This document shows, one piece after another, positions 10,341 through 22,800 of a DNA stretch of 64,000 bases (positions are counted from its first letter, which is position 1; every line of letters begins with the position of its first letter). This stretch comes from Vitellaria paradoxa (taxonomy: Eukaryota; Streptophyta; Magnoliopsida; Ericales; Sapotaceae). Under the pieces are notes generated by a model. That model was not told where the DNA came from and made no database searches. It was given only the letters and a program-made list of their open reading frames with translations. Where the stretch lies: NCBI GenBank assembly GCA_019916065.1, contig CM034240.1:16415894-16479893 (forward strand), in the 5' to 3' direction. The translations under genes were made by a program, and so were the position numbers.

Positions 10341-12330
10341 TGCATATCTATTAGGATTAGTAGAAAAATAAATAAGAATAAAATGAAAACAAAACATAAA
10401 TGTAACAGTAGTTTGGCGGGGTGCATTTGAAGTATCGGAAAATAATGAAAAACAATGAAAAGTATGGTTTGACTAATTTTTTTGCTGTTTGTCGCGTAAC
10501 TATCAAATTACGTTTTTTTGGTGATGAATAGTGATATTTTTTATTTTTGCGTTAGCTTTTCAGAGAAAAAATCTATTCTAATGGCTTTTTTGGGTCCGTT
10601 TGAACCGTTTTATATTAGAATTTTTTGAAAATTGTTGAAAAATTTTTTAGATTTGTGAAAAAATTATTGGAGTTTGTGGAAGTATTATTGAGATTTGTAA
10701 AAAATTTATTAGAGTTTGTAAAAAATTTTTAAAATATATAGATATGTATAAATTTATAATAATTTTACGAAATAAGAGAAGTGCACAATGAGCTAAAGAG
10801 TCAGTAAAAATTTTCACCACACAAAATAAACTCTATGTATCAATAGTGGGAACACAACTCTCAACCACCTCTCTCTCTTCACACTTTTTCGAACCAGAGA
10901 AAAAAAATCATCGAATACTTTTCATTTTAGGAACAATAAAGAAAAAAATAAATAAGAAATAAAATCAACAGGTGAGAAACCAAACATCTAAAGGCTGGAT
11001 GGCCATTGACCGTTCAACTATGAGCTTGATTCTTGGGATGCTCTCCACCATAAATAGGCGAAGACCCAGCAATCTCAAGTCGTCTCCGATGACAGTGTGT
11101 TGTTTGATACTTCAGCTTGACTTTTTAAGCCTTTCACTATTTGGTTCGTCTTCCCGTTGGATTGCTAATTTAAACCGCATTTTTTTACCTTCCATTTTTC
11201 TCCCCCATAGCTACTTGTATTTTTTTGCCTTGATTTATCGAAGTCGCCCCCGCCCTCTCCCCAGTAAACGAGGCTTTATAGATTTGACTTGGAAATGTTT
11301 GTTATTATTATTGTCGTGCAAAGTAATATTTAGAAATAAATTAAAATTATATTTGAAGTAAAAAAATTAGTGAAAAAAAAATATATATATATATAATATA
11401 ATATAAAAATGAAAAAAATATAGAATTTATACAATCTCATTTTATTCATGTACATTTAAATCATCATATTTTTTCATGCCGCTAAATATAGTAAAAAATT
11501 TGATGAAAAACGTGTTTCACGTTAATAAGTTTAATAAAAAAGAGTAAAATAGAATCATTTAAAATTTAAAAATAAAATAAAATGATGTAAAATAATAAAG
11601 TATTACTTTAAAATAATTTAATTAATATTAAAGTAATACTAAAGAAAATTATTTTGAATTTGTTTCCCATTAGCAACTAGTTCGATTATCCTCGTGACCA
11701 CTACATAGTTAGTTGGCCCTTAACTTCAATTTACTCAAGGGATGTTTGGGATGTTTGGCACTTCAAATTTTACAAATTTTTGATAACTTTTGTCAGTTTT
11801 AATCAATTTTTGTTCATTTTTTACTTTTTGGGCATTTGTTTTGAAACTCCAAATTTATAAATTTTTGTAAACTTTTGCTTTTATCAAATTTTGCTCACTA
11901 GGTGCCTAAATTTCAATTTTTTTGATAATTTTTCATCAACAACCGTTCGAACAGATGTTTGAGACTACATTAGAATGGTTCTTGTCAAAATTTTTAAATT
12001 GCTCCATTGAAATGTCAAAAAATATCTATTTTACTTATTTTTTTTCTAATTTTTGAAGTGCCAAACAACCTCTCAATTAATTTGTTACGGGTATGTATGG
12101 AGCTTTACAAAATTTCAAAATCTCTATAAATCTTTATAAAATTTAAATTTTTTATTCACTATACGAATTACGAAACTATAATTTTTACAAATTTATATTA
12201 ATTTTTACGATTTCAAACGTAAACAAAGTAAACCGAAATATTGGGGATGCTTGGAGTTTCATAAATTGAAATAAAATGTGGTTTAGTAGCTTTTTTAGTA
12301 TTCAAAGTGTAGCGAACAAATTACAGTTTA

Positions 12331-12488
12331 GGCTCTTTTTGGAGTGACAAAAAATTCTAAAAAACATTGAAAAGTGTTGAAAAACTCTAAAAGTTATTCG
12401 CTTTTTATTTCATTATACGAATTATGAATCCACAATTTATCTCACTTTATCTCATTTTATCTTACTTTTTATCACTCCAATGCACCCG
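12331..12488. mobile_element. Short MITE-like insertion specific to U2
   Basis: Absent from the matching places in U1 (near 4035) and U3 (near 16970). The ends carry TTGGAGTGACAAAAA-type inverted repeats (12340-12354 and 12465-12480). Only TA can be suggested as a target duplication. Confidence 0.55.
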
Positions 12489-12702
12489 TAGTAGTAATGA
12501 ATAGTGAAAATTTTGTGAATGAATTTGTGCAGTATGTTTTAGAAATTTTTTATAGAGATTTATAGAGATCTGTAAAAATTTATAAAAATTTATAAAAATT
12601 TATAGAAATTTTCATAATTTAAAATTTGTTGAGATTTTTAGAATTTTATAAAATTTCAAACAACCATGTGTTCGTGAAAAAACCAATTTTTATGAATTCA
12701 AA

Positions 12703-12834
12703 GTCAACATTCAACAGCTAGTTAACCAACTATGATTTGATTGCACCCGGTGACAAATTGTACTGCGTGCATACTGGTTATTGATAACTATGTAGGATAG
12801 TCATGGTAGGCATGCCCAAACCACATTTATATAA
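12703..12834 (+). promoter_or_regulatory. Promoter of secreted proline-rich gene 2
   Basis: TATATAA at 12828-12834, 38 bp before the ATG, and GTCAA (W-box core on the minus strand) at 12703-12707, in the same conserved arrangement as for gene 1. Confidence 0.6.
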
Positions 12835-12871
12835 GAAGCAAGAACAATTTAATACTATATATTGTTGCAAT

Positions 12872-13186
12872 ATGAAAGTTGTTCAATACTTGCTTGCTTT
12901 TGTTCTGATCCATGAAATCATATTAATGTTACATGCCGCTGGTTACATGGGCAACCCCTCGGTTGTCTCAGCAGCAACTGTTTCTGTACATGTCTTGGAT
13001 CCAGCTTTTTCCGATCATGATCTCTCCTATAAACTGAAGCAGCATCCAGAATTCCGTCTGTCGAAACGGTCTAAACCGCCACCGCCTTCTCCGTTATATA
13101 GTCCACGGAGACATCCAATATATCCACCGCCGCCGCTGCAGCAGTCAACACCGCCGCCGCCGCCGCTGCCACCACCACCGTATTAA
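12872..13186 (+). CDS. Small secreted proline-rich protein 2 (104 aa)
   Basis: Paralogue of the gene at 4396-4746, with the same signal peptide and an almost unchanged middle block (GYMGNPSVVSAATVSVHVLD). The tail differs: one PPSPLYSP motif, then a basic RRHP and long proline runs with a final Tyr. The chosen ATG follows the conserved TATA box; the longer frame from 12803 would include it. A poly(A) signal AATAAA lies at 13451-13456, which gives a 3' UTR of about 270 bp, uninterrupted, unlike gene 1. The product should enter the secretory pathway and have a hydroxyproline-rich tail. No catalytic domain is seen and the function is unknown. It is the least disturbed of the three loci and the best guide to the original gene. 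Confidence 0.75.
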   Translation: MKVVQYLLAFVLIHEIILMLHAAGYMGNPSVVSAATVSVHVLDPAFSDHDLSYKLKQHPEFRLSKRSKPPPPSPLYSPRRHPIYPPPPLQQSTPPPPPLPPPPY

Positions 13187-16100
13187 GGTGCAATGTTCCC
13201 GTGCGATTGATGTTTGAAGCTCCGATTCATGTCTTCCTCCCACCGAAACCCACTGCAATCTTTTCACTTTAAAAATGCCTTTGTTTGTCCCCTAATGTTC
13301 CTTACTAATATGGTTTTTCGTTTAATGTAATTGTTGCCCGTTGGTGTCAAGTCCAATTTGGATCCAAAACTTGATAATAGTTTCTAGCAGTTGCACACCC
13401 TGTTGTAGAAATTAAGGTTGTATTTGTATTTATATATGGATTTTGAAATGAATAAATTTTATGCCTTTTATTTTAGTAGAATTGTTTAAGGGAGTGATGT
13501 CATTATAATAATTGATTGAATTATAGTATATTTAATGCTGCACTCATGTTTTGACTAATTTATTTTTTTAAGATTAGGAAAGAAAAAATGAATTTCTTTA
13601 AGGTGGCATTTGGATTAAAAAAAACTAGTGTATAAGTAACATCTGACAAAATTTAATTATAAAAAATTAAAAAATAATAAAAATTAGAGTTTTTTTCTAT
13701 TAGTTAGTGAATCAAATACTCCCAAGTTGGTTAATCAAAGAGGATAATAATGTTATTATAATGAAGTTGTATGAAATGTGTTCCGTACCAAAAAATTATT
13801 ATCTTGACAGTACCATCACCATTGTTTAAATAAAATATATTAGTTTAAATTTAAATTTTATCATGCATTTGAGTCATGCATTATAATTTAAATAACTATA
13901 AAAAAAGTTATTATTTGAAATATTTTATAGAATCTAACTTCACTATTCTAATAGTAATTATTAAAAATTGAACTTAAAACGTTTTTTATATAAATTAATT
14001 ATTTTTTATATTTTAATAAAATTTAATCTCAAATTCATGCATTTAAATTTCTCAATTATCCAAATGGAGATTAAAACTATTTAAGAATCAACAAGCTTTA
14101 AACTAAGTGTGATAATTCAAATTGATGTGCCATGCTTATATTCATAATTGTGTTTAAGATCAATGTCTTGCAATTTAATAAATAGGTGAAATAATTAATT
14201 TATTTTATAATTATGTCAAAGTTGAGTTGATGCATATATTGTATTCAAATTATATTATGATATCATATTTAATAAATTATCATTCACAAACGATACCAAG
14301 CAAAATATTTTAAGTCAAAATCAATTTAATTAAGTCATTGGTCAAAATTTAAAATTTTTTATTCAAAATGGATAGTTTTTACTTAAATAAATGTGAATTT
14401 ATTTATTTATTTTTTTAATAAATGTGATTAATAAGCCTAAAAAGCTACAATTTATTAAAAAAAAAATTAACTTTTGGTAAGAAAAAGTTATGTAAAAAAA
14501 TATAAAATATCAAAAATCAACTTCTTCGTAACTAACCCAAACCTATGTCAAGTGATGCATATCTTTAGCATTAATTAAAACTATTTAAGAATCAACATGC
14601 TTTAAAGTAAGTGTGATGATTTGAATTGATGTTCCATGCTCGCATTTATGCTTGTGTTTAAGATAAATGTCTTACAATTTAATTCATGAACAAGTGAAAG
14701 AATTAATTTATTTTATAATTATGTCAAAGTTGAGTTCAAGCAAACGCATTATATTCAAATTGTATTACCGTATTGTATCTAAAAAATTGTCAATCATAAA
14801 TGGTGTGAAGTAAAATATTTTAAGTCAAAATTAATTTAATTAAGACAATGGTCAAAATTTAAAATTTTTATTTGAACAGATAATTTTTCACTCAAATAAA
14901 CGTGAATTTTTGAATTTTTTCTACAAATAAAATTAACACACTTAAAAAGTATAACTTTTAAAAAAAATTAAATTTTAGTAAAAATCATAGAAAAAAAAAT
15001 TACAAAAAACCAAAAATCAACTTCCTTGCAAGCAAACCATGCCTACGTCAAGTAATGCACATTTATTAGGATTAGTAGAAAACTAAATAAGAACAAAATG
15101 AAAACAAAACATAAATATAGCGAAGTTTGGCGGGGTGTATTTGAAGTGTCGAAAAATAATAAAAAATAAAAAAAAGTGTGATTTGAGTAATTTTTTACTG
15201 TTTAACTTGCAGTCACCAAACTATGTCTTTTAGATATAAATAGTGTCGTTTTTTATTTTTACATTAGTTTTTCGAAGAAAGAATTTGTTTGAACGATTTT
15301 TTTGAGTTCGGGCAAATCATTTTATATAAGAATTTTTTGAAAATTGTTAAAAAATTTTTGAGAATTATAGAAAATTATTGAGTATGTGGAAGTGTTATTG
15401 AGATTTATAAAAAATTTATTAAGATATATAGGCATATATAAATTTATAAAAATTTTATAAAATATAAAAAATATAAAATGTGTTAAAAAGTTTTAAAAAT
15501 TTTCACCGCACCAAACAAGCCTTGTGTATCAATAGTGGGAACACAACTCTCAACCAGCCAGAGAAAAAATCATCTAATTCTTTTCCTTTTAGAAACAATA
15601 AAGAAAAAAATAAATAAGAAATAAAATCAACAGGCGAGAAGCCAAACATCTAAAAATGGATGACCATTGACCATTCAACTATGAGCTTGATTCTTGGGAT
15701 ACTCTCCACCATAAATAGGCGAAGACCCCGCAATCTCAAGTTGTCTCCGTTGACTGTGAGTTGTTTGATACTTCAGCTTGACTTTGTAAGCCTTTCACTA
15801 TTTGGTTCATCTTCCCGTTGGATTGCTAATCTTCCATTTTTCTCCCCATAACTATTTGTATTTTTTTGTCTTGATTCATCGAAGTCGTCGTCCCCCCCCC
15901 CCCTTTTCCCGGGTAAACGAGGCTCTATAGATTTGACTTGGAAATGTTTGTTATTATTATTGTCGTGCAAAGTAATGTTTAGAAATAAATTAAAATATAT
16001 TTGATGTAAAAAATTAATGACAGAAACGACAAAAAAAAAAAAAACTATAAAAATATCAAAAATGAAAAAACTTAAAATTTATACTATCTCATTTTATTCG

Positions 16101-17166
16101 TGTACATTTAAATCATTATATTTTTTTATGCCATTAGATATAGTAAAAAAATTTGATGAAAAATGTGTTTCACGTTAATAAGTTTAACGAAAAAGAGTAA
16201 AATAAAATGATTTAAAATTTTAAAATAAAATGATGTAAAATAATAAAGTGTTACTTTAAAATAATTTAAAGTAATATTAAAGTAATATGAAAGAAAATTA
16301 TTTTGAATTTGCTTTCCATTAGCAACTAGTTTGATTATCCTCGTGACCACTAGAGAGCTAGTTGGCCCTTAACTTCAATTTATTCAAGGGACGTTTGGCA
16401 CTTTAAATTTTACAAAATTTTGACAACTTTTGTCAATTTTAATCAATTTTTGTCTTCTTTATTTTTTGGGCTTTTGTTTTGAAATTCCAAATTTATAAAA
16501 TTTCATAAACTTTTGCTTTTATCAAATTTTACTCACTAGACGACTATATGTCAAATTTTCTGATAATTTTTCATCAATAGCCGTTCAAATAGATGTTTAA
16601 AACTACATTAGAATGGTTCCTGTCAAAATTTTTAGATTGTCCCATTGAAATGTCAAAAAATATCTATTTTATTTATTTTTTTTTTTAATTTTTGAAGTGC
16701 CAAACGACCTCTCAATTAATTTGTTACGAGTACATTTAGAGCTCTACAAAATTCAAAAATCTTCACAGAGCTCTATAAAATTTAAATTTTTTACTTACTG
16801 TACGAATTACGAAATTATATTTTTATAAATTTGTATTAATTTTTACGACTTCAAATATAAATGAAGTAAACCGAAATATAGGGGATGCTTGGAGTTTCAC
16901 AAATTGAAATCAAACGTGGTTTAGTGGCTTTTTTAGTGTTCGAAGTGCAGTGAACAAATTACAATTTAATAGTAATGAATAGTGAAAATTCTGTTTGAAT
17001 ACGTTTTAGAAATTTTTAAAGATTTATAGAAATCTGTAGAGATTTGTAAAGATCTGTAAAATTTTATGAAATTTTTTATAATTCAAAATTTGTAGAAATT
17101 TTTAGAATTTGGTAAAGTTTCAAAACAGCAATGATTCGTGAAAAAAACAATTTTTATGAACTCAAA

Positions 17167-17301
17167 GTCAATATTCAACAGCTAGTTAACCAATTATATA
17201 TGATTTGATTGCACCCGGTTGCAAATTGTACTGCGTGTGTACTGGTTATGGAGACATATACATAGGATAGCAATGGGCATGCCCAAACCACATTTATATA
17301 A
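17167..17301 (+). promoter_or_regulatory. Promoter of secreted proline-rich gene 3
   Basis: TATATAA at 17295-17301, 37 bp before the ATG, and GTCAA at 17167-17171, arranged as in genes 1 and 2. Confidence 0.6.
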
Positions 17302-17338
17302 GAAGCAAGAACAATTTAATACTACATATTGTAGCAAT

Positions 17339-17641
17339 ATGAAAGTTGTTCAATACTTGCTTGCTTTCGTTCTGATCCATGAAATCATATTAATGTTACG
17401 TGCCGCTGGTTACATGGGCAACCCCTCGGTTGTCTCAGCGGCAGCTGTTTCTGTACCTGTCTTGGATCCAGCTTTTTCCGATCATGATCTCTCCTATAAA
17501 CCGAAGAATTCTCCACATGGCCACCGTCCGCGTAGACCGCGACCGCCTGCTCCGCTGTTTAATCCAGGGCCACATCCATTTTTTAAGTCGCCGCCGCCGC
17601 CTCAGCAGCAGCAGCAGCCGCCGCCGCCGCCGCCGTGTTAA
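17339..17641 (+). CDS. Small secreted proline-rich protein 3 (100 aa), diverged tail
   Basis: The signal peptide and the first half of the mature protein match copies 1 and 2 (LMLRAAGYMGNPSVVS, DPAFSDHDLSYK). After residue 53 the tail is different: HGHRPRRPRPP, then a glutamine/proline part coded by CAG and CCG triplet runs (17602-17637), and a final Cys in place of Tyr. Both VYSP motifs are missing, so Tyr cross-linking through them would be lost. The poly(A) signal AATAAA is at 17874-17879. The frame is open and the promoter conserved, so it is probably expressed, but the tail may have a changed role or be decaying. The function is unknown. Confidence 0.7.
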   Translation: MKVVQYLLAFVLIHEIILMLRAAGYMGNPSVVSAAAVSVPVLDPAFSDHDLSYKPKNSPHGHRPRRPRPPAPLFNPGPHPFFKSPPPPQQQQQPPPPPPC

Positions 17642-18926
17642 GGTGCAATGTTCTCGTGCGATTAATGTTTGAAGCTCCGATTCATGTCTCCCTCCCACTG
17701 AAACCCACTTCAATCTTTTCACTTCAAAAATGCCTTTGTTTGTCTCCTAATGTTCCTTACTAACGTGGTTTAAGTCCAATTTGGATCCCAAACTTGATAA
17801 TAGTATCTAGCATTTGCACACCTTGTTGTAGAAACTAAGGTTGTATTTGTATTTTTATATGGATTTTGAAACGAATAAATTTTGTGTCTTTTATTTTAAT
17901 AGAATTGTTTAAGGGAGTGATATCATCGAAATAATTGATTGGATTATGGTATATTTAATGTTATTATATCTATGTATTGACTAATTAATTCTTTAAAAAT
18001 TAGGAAAGAAAAAAGTGAATCTCTTTAAGGTGGCGTTTGGATTGAAAAAAGAATTAGTGTATAAATAACATGGGACGAAATTTAATTAGAAAAGATTAAA
18101 AAATAATAAAAATTAGATTTTTTTCCGTTAGTTAGCAAACCAAATACTCCCAAGTTAGTTAATCAAAGAGGATAATAGTGTTATTACAATGAGGTTGTAT
18201 GAAATGTGTTCCGTCCCAATAAATTATTGCCCTAGCAATATCATCACCATTATTTAAATAAAATTTATTAGTTTAAATTTAAATTTTATCATGTATCCGA
18301 GTCGTACATTAGAATTTAAATAATTATAGAAAAAGTTGTTATTTTAAATATTTTATAAAATCTAACTTCACTATTTTAATAGTAATTATTTAAACTGATC
18401 CTAAATATATTTTTATACAAATTAATTATTTTTTATATTTTAACAAAATTTAATCTCAAATTCATGCATTTAAATTTCTCAATTATCCAAACAGAGTTTA
18501 AAACTACTTAAGAATCAACATGCTTTAAATTAAGTATGACAAATCAAATTGATGTGCCGTGCTTATATTCATTATTGTGTTTAAGATCAAAGTCTTGCAA
18601 TTTAATAAAAAGGTGAAATAATTAATTATTTTATAATTATGTCAAAGTTGAGTTGATGCATACGTATCGTATTCAAATTATATTATTGTACCATATATAA
18701 TAAATTATCATTCATAAACGACATCATGCAAAATATTTTAAGTCAAAATCAATTTAATCAAGTCATTGGTTAAAATTTAATTTTTTTATTCAAAATGGAT
18801 AGTTTTTATCTAAATAAATGTGAATTTATTTATTTTTTTAACAAATATGATTAACAAATCTAAGAAGTTACAATTTATTAAAAAAATCAAATATTAGTGA
18901 AAAAAATGTTACGTAAAACAAAAAAA

Positions 18927-18959
<33 letters not shown>

Positions 18960-19350
18960 CAAAAATCAAAATTTTCGTAACCAAACCAAGCCTATGCCAA
19001 GTAATGGATATCTTTAGCATTAAAAAAAAAATCAGAATAAAATGAAAACAAAACACACTAATATATAACGTGACACTTTTGATGTGTAAATCAATAGTGG
19101 AAATATAACTTTTACCCTCCCTCTAGACTTTTGGAACGAGGGAGAAAAAAAATCATTCAACCTCCTTTTTATCAACAATAAAGAAGGAAACATAAATAAG
19201 GAATTAAATCAAGAAATCAAACATTCAAAAGGGATGATACCATTCTACTATGTGCTTGAATGAGGCTGAAACCGAAACTTGAGTTAATCTCTACCATTAG
19301 GCCCAGCAATATCAAGTTATCTAGGATGATAGTAAGCTATTTGAGTTTGA

Positions 19351-20083
19351 TACTTCGACTTCGTTTGGAGTTTCAAATTTTATTCAAAAAATTTTAAAAC
19401 AATTCTACAAATTCTCAATTTTTGTCCAATCAAATTTTGCTACATATTATTTTTTACACCAACTTTTATTTTTTTTTCTTGACTTTTTGAAAACTCTAAA
19501 CACCACATTCCTCTCTTTAAAATGGCTTTTCAAGCGTTTCACTTATATTAGTCCTGTTTAGCTTACAAAAATTTATCAATTTCTAACTACTTTTTGTACT
19601 TTCTTCTAATTAAAATTTAATACCTATCACCTTTATATCATATCTTTTCATTTTTATTATACTTTTTAGTCAAAATTTAGCCAACCAAACAGGCCAATTG
19701 TTTATCTTCCTATTAGAATTACCTTTTTTTCCTTTGAATTTTACGGGCTGCACTGTAATAACTGAAGTGTTTAGATGATAGATATAATTTAATTGATATT
19801 TATTAATTCAGACAAACAGTATTTATTACTTCAATTAATAATATTTATTAATTCAATCTAATATGTTTTGATTAAATCATGACAATTTATGTATATATTT
19901 CAACCTCTGCCGCAGTCTCAGAACCCGTTTCCTTTCACGAATCTTCATAACTATTTGTACCCTTTTGGGTTGGCCCATACAAACGAGGCTCTGAATTTCT
20001 GCTATAAATTGGAACATATTGAAATAGTAATACTATACTTACATCCTTTTGTTTACACTTTTTGCACATCTTACTGGTCATGA
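19351..20083. other. Intergenic, no gene seen
   Basis: AT-rich. A short foldback sequence (CGTTTGGAGTTTCAAA near 19373 and its inverse near 19495) is the only structure noticed. Confidence 0.5.
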
Positions 20084-20188
20084 CAGGTCATGACTAATAT
20101 AGTCTACTCAAAATCATCACAGTCGTTAGATGTCACTTTCTACGTACAATTGTGATAATTTTGAGTAGATTATACTAGTCATGACCTG
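20084..20188. repeat. 105-bp near-perfect hairpin
   Basis: Left arm 20084-20120 and right arm 20152-20188 are inverted copies over 37 bp with 3 differences, all transitions, so that G:U pairs would form on one RNA strand. The loop is 31 nt. It could be a small foldback transposon or a microRNA-like precursor; nothing else decides between these. From 20190 to 20956 the sequence is AT-rich without a gene. Confidence 0.75.
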
Positions 20189-20960
20189 TAAAATATAAGG
20201 AAGATGAAAATAAAAGTGTGTAACTGTGAAATTACTCGTATTGAAATGTACAACGAACTCAGACATTGCCAGCTAGTACCTTAGCTGCACGCCCAATTGT
20301 TTTGTTTGATTGTGCTAAGAAAAAAAAGAAAAGAAAAGGAAAGAAACAGAGAAGAAGTAAATAAGAAACTGAACGAAAAATAAGATAATTTTGTTTTAAA
20401 ATTTCGCTTTTTCTTCTCCTTAAATTCAACAATCAAGTAAAAGGGGAGAAAAATTAAATTTTCCCTTAATTTTTTATTTTTTTACTTTTCAGGACAAACG
20501 TAAGTGTTGCTTTTTTTTTTTTTTTGAAAGGGAGGGTATGCTTTTGAATGTCATGTCTGGGGGAAAGAAAAGGCACCATAGCTGGCTACGACAGTACGTA
20601 GCAATCCCAATTTTCAGGTGATTTGGTACCAATTTAGATCTCCGAACACCCTTTTCCAGTGCAGCATGGCAGAGTCGAGCAGCTGATAAAACGTACGAGG
20701 TTGTTTTTGTGATTCGACAGATGGAGTTTCAGCCCAAACACGGCTTAGGATTTTGTCCTTTTCTTAGCCAGAGTTTGAGAAAAAAAAATTAACTTTTTGT
20801 TTTTTATTTTTTATTTTTTTGTAGTTGGCTCGAGTTACTTATTAAAAAAATTAATTGTTTGCATGAAAATGAAAAAAAAATTAACTTTTTAAATCCTATA
20901 TAGCAAAACTTTTAGTTTTCGTTTTCACTTTTTTTAAATTTAAATATGAAAACTCACTTA

Positions 20961-22795
20961 GGGTCCGTTTGATAAAACTGTCAGTTTTCAGTTTTTATGT
21001 TCAATTTTTGTGTTCAGTTTTTAATTTTTTGTTTTCATTTATATAGTAGAAAAAGAAAACAAAATTTTGAAAACACGTTTGGTAACGATAATTGTTAGTT
21101 TTAGCTGTTACAGTTATTAATTAATTAAATTCAATAAATTTAATTATTTTAACTATATTAATCATTAAAAATAATTTAATTCCATAAAAATAAAATATAT
21201 CAAACATAATTTATTATAATTACTTTTAAAAACAATTTAATAGAATATATTTCCTGTTAATTAAAGTAATTAATTTAATTAACTTGATTTAATTTAATTA
21301 CTTAAATTAACTTGATTTAATTAATTATATTATATTAATTAAATTTAATTATTTTTATTATATTATTTTTTCAAAATAATTTGATTCAATAAAAATAAAA
21401 TAAAATATATTCAATATAATATAATTATATTATCTATTAAAAATAATTTATATTAAAATTTTTATATTAATTTAATTAATTAAATGTAATTATATAATTA
21501 ATTTAATTTAAATTAATTAAACATAGTTATTTTAATTATATCTTTATTAAAAATAATTCAATTTAATAAAAATAAAATATATTAAATATAATTTATTATA
21601 TTATTAATTAAATATAATTTAATAAAATAATTTTATATTAATTTAACAAATTAAATTCAATTATAATTAATATAATTTGGTTAATTAATATATTTAATAT
21701 AATTTACATAATTAATATATTTAATATATAATTTCATATATTAAATTAATTATTGATAAAATTAATTATTAATTAAATTATACTTATTCTATTTTTACAT
21801 AAATAAAACTAATATATTGATAATTTTATATATAATATATTAATTTTATATATTAATATATAATTATTTAATATAATATATTAATATATATTTTATTAAT
21901 ATATATTATATATATTGTTTATATATATATATTATTAATATAATATAATTATTTGATATAATATATTAATATATTTTATATATTAATATAAAATAATATA
22001 TTAATATATATATATTATTAATATATATATATTTTATATATTATATATATATACATATATATATATTATTAATATATTAATATATATATATTATTAATAT
22101 ATTAATATATAATATATTCTTACATAAATAAGAATAATATATTATTAATTTAATATTTTTATATTAAATAATAATATATTTGGTGGTAACTGGAGATGAG
22201 TGGAAGATAGTGGAGGTGGTGGCCAGATATTGGTAACAACTAGTTGACGATAGTAATTGATGGTTGTAACTAGTGTTGTATAAGAAATTGAAAACTAAAA
22301 ATGAAAACTTAAGAAAACACATTTTCTATGTTTTCATAATTTTTAAAAATTTTGAAAACACTTTTCATTTTTTTGAAAACTAAAAGCTAAAAACAAATTT
22401 ACCATACGCGTTTTCATGTTCAGTTTTCAAAAAAAATGAAAACAAAAACTGAAAACGAAATGGTTACCAAACGGGGCCTTAATAAATTTGTTTTCAATTT
22501 TAGTTTTCAAAAAGATAAAAATTATTTTCAACATTTTTGAAAATTATGAAAAGTTTTCTTTTTCTTCCACAAACACTACCAATTATAACAAATAACTAAA
22601 TTTAGTGAATTTAATTAATTAACAAATATAACGACCAACTAATAATTATCGTTACCAAATGCACTTTTAAATTTTTATTTTCTTTTCCTACTATGAAAAT
22701 GAAAACAAAAAATAAAAATTTGAACACAAAAATTGAAAATTAGATATAAAACTGGACACAAAAACTAAAATTCACAACTTTGTCAAACAGGCCCT
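20961..22795. mobile_element. Large foldback element with a kilobase of A+T (Harbinger-like ends)
   Basis: The left end GGGTCCGTTTGATAAAACTG and right end, inverse of GGGCCTGTTTGACAAAGTTG, begin long inverted arms (about 20961-21150 and 22600-22795). TTA flanks both sides, as for PIF/Harbinger elements. Inside, a second end of the same type (CCAAACGGGGCC at about 22467-22478, also followed by TTA) suggests one related element nested in another. About 21130-22180 is nearly all A and T with long AATT and TATA runs. No transposase is present. Confidence 0.65.
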
Positions 22796-22800
22796 TAATA

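Larger units (their letters stand above)
915..11645 (+). repeat. Tandem unit U1 (secreted proline-rich protein unit 1)
   Basis: First of three direct tandem copies. Its start (a block around GTAACTAGTTCGATTATTC at 940) matches the starts of U2 (about 11660) and U3 (about 16320). Conserved order: AT-rich foldback sequences, promoter, gene, AATAAA, a long AT-rich tail with a 460-bp internal repeat, and a block around 10980-11170. U1 is longer than U2 and U3 because of the CACTA element and the hAT element. Apart from the small gene and these insertions, no gene was found in it. Confidence 0.8.
11646..16295 (+). repeat. Tandem unit U2
   Basis: Second copy of the unit, free of the CACTA and hAT insertions. 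It holds gene 2, a 158-bp MITE-like insertion at 12331-12488, and two copies of the internal 460-bp repeat. The block at 15640-15840 matches 10965-11170 of U1. No other gene was found. Confidence 0.8.
16296..19350 (+). repeat. Tandem unit U3
   Basis: Third and shortest copy, with gene 3, one copy of the internal 460-bp repeat (18510-19010), an (AT)n run at about 18928-18953, and a diverged end block at about 19230-19350. No further gene was found. Confidence 0.75.

Noticed and set aside
10972..11361. 129-aa open frame, with a shorter relative at 15660-15851
   Set aside because: The third unit does not keep the frame, the two copies diverge by frameshift, and there is no domain or codon pattern. 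Treated as part of the tandem repeat.
21130..22180. Centromeric or satellite array
   Set aside because: The sequence is extremely AT-rich but has no regular monomer and lies between inverted transposon arms.
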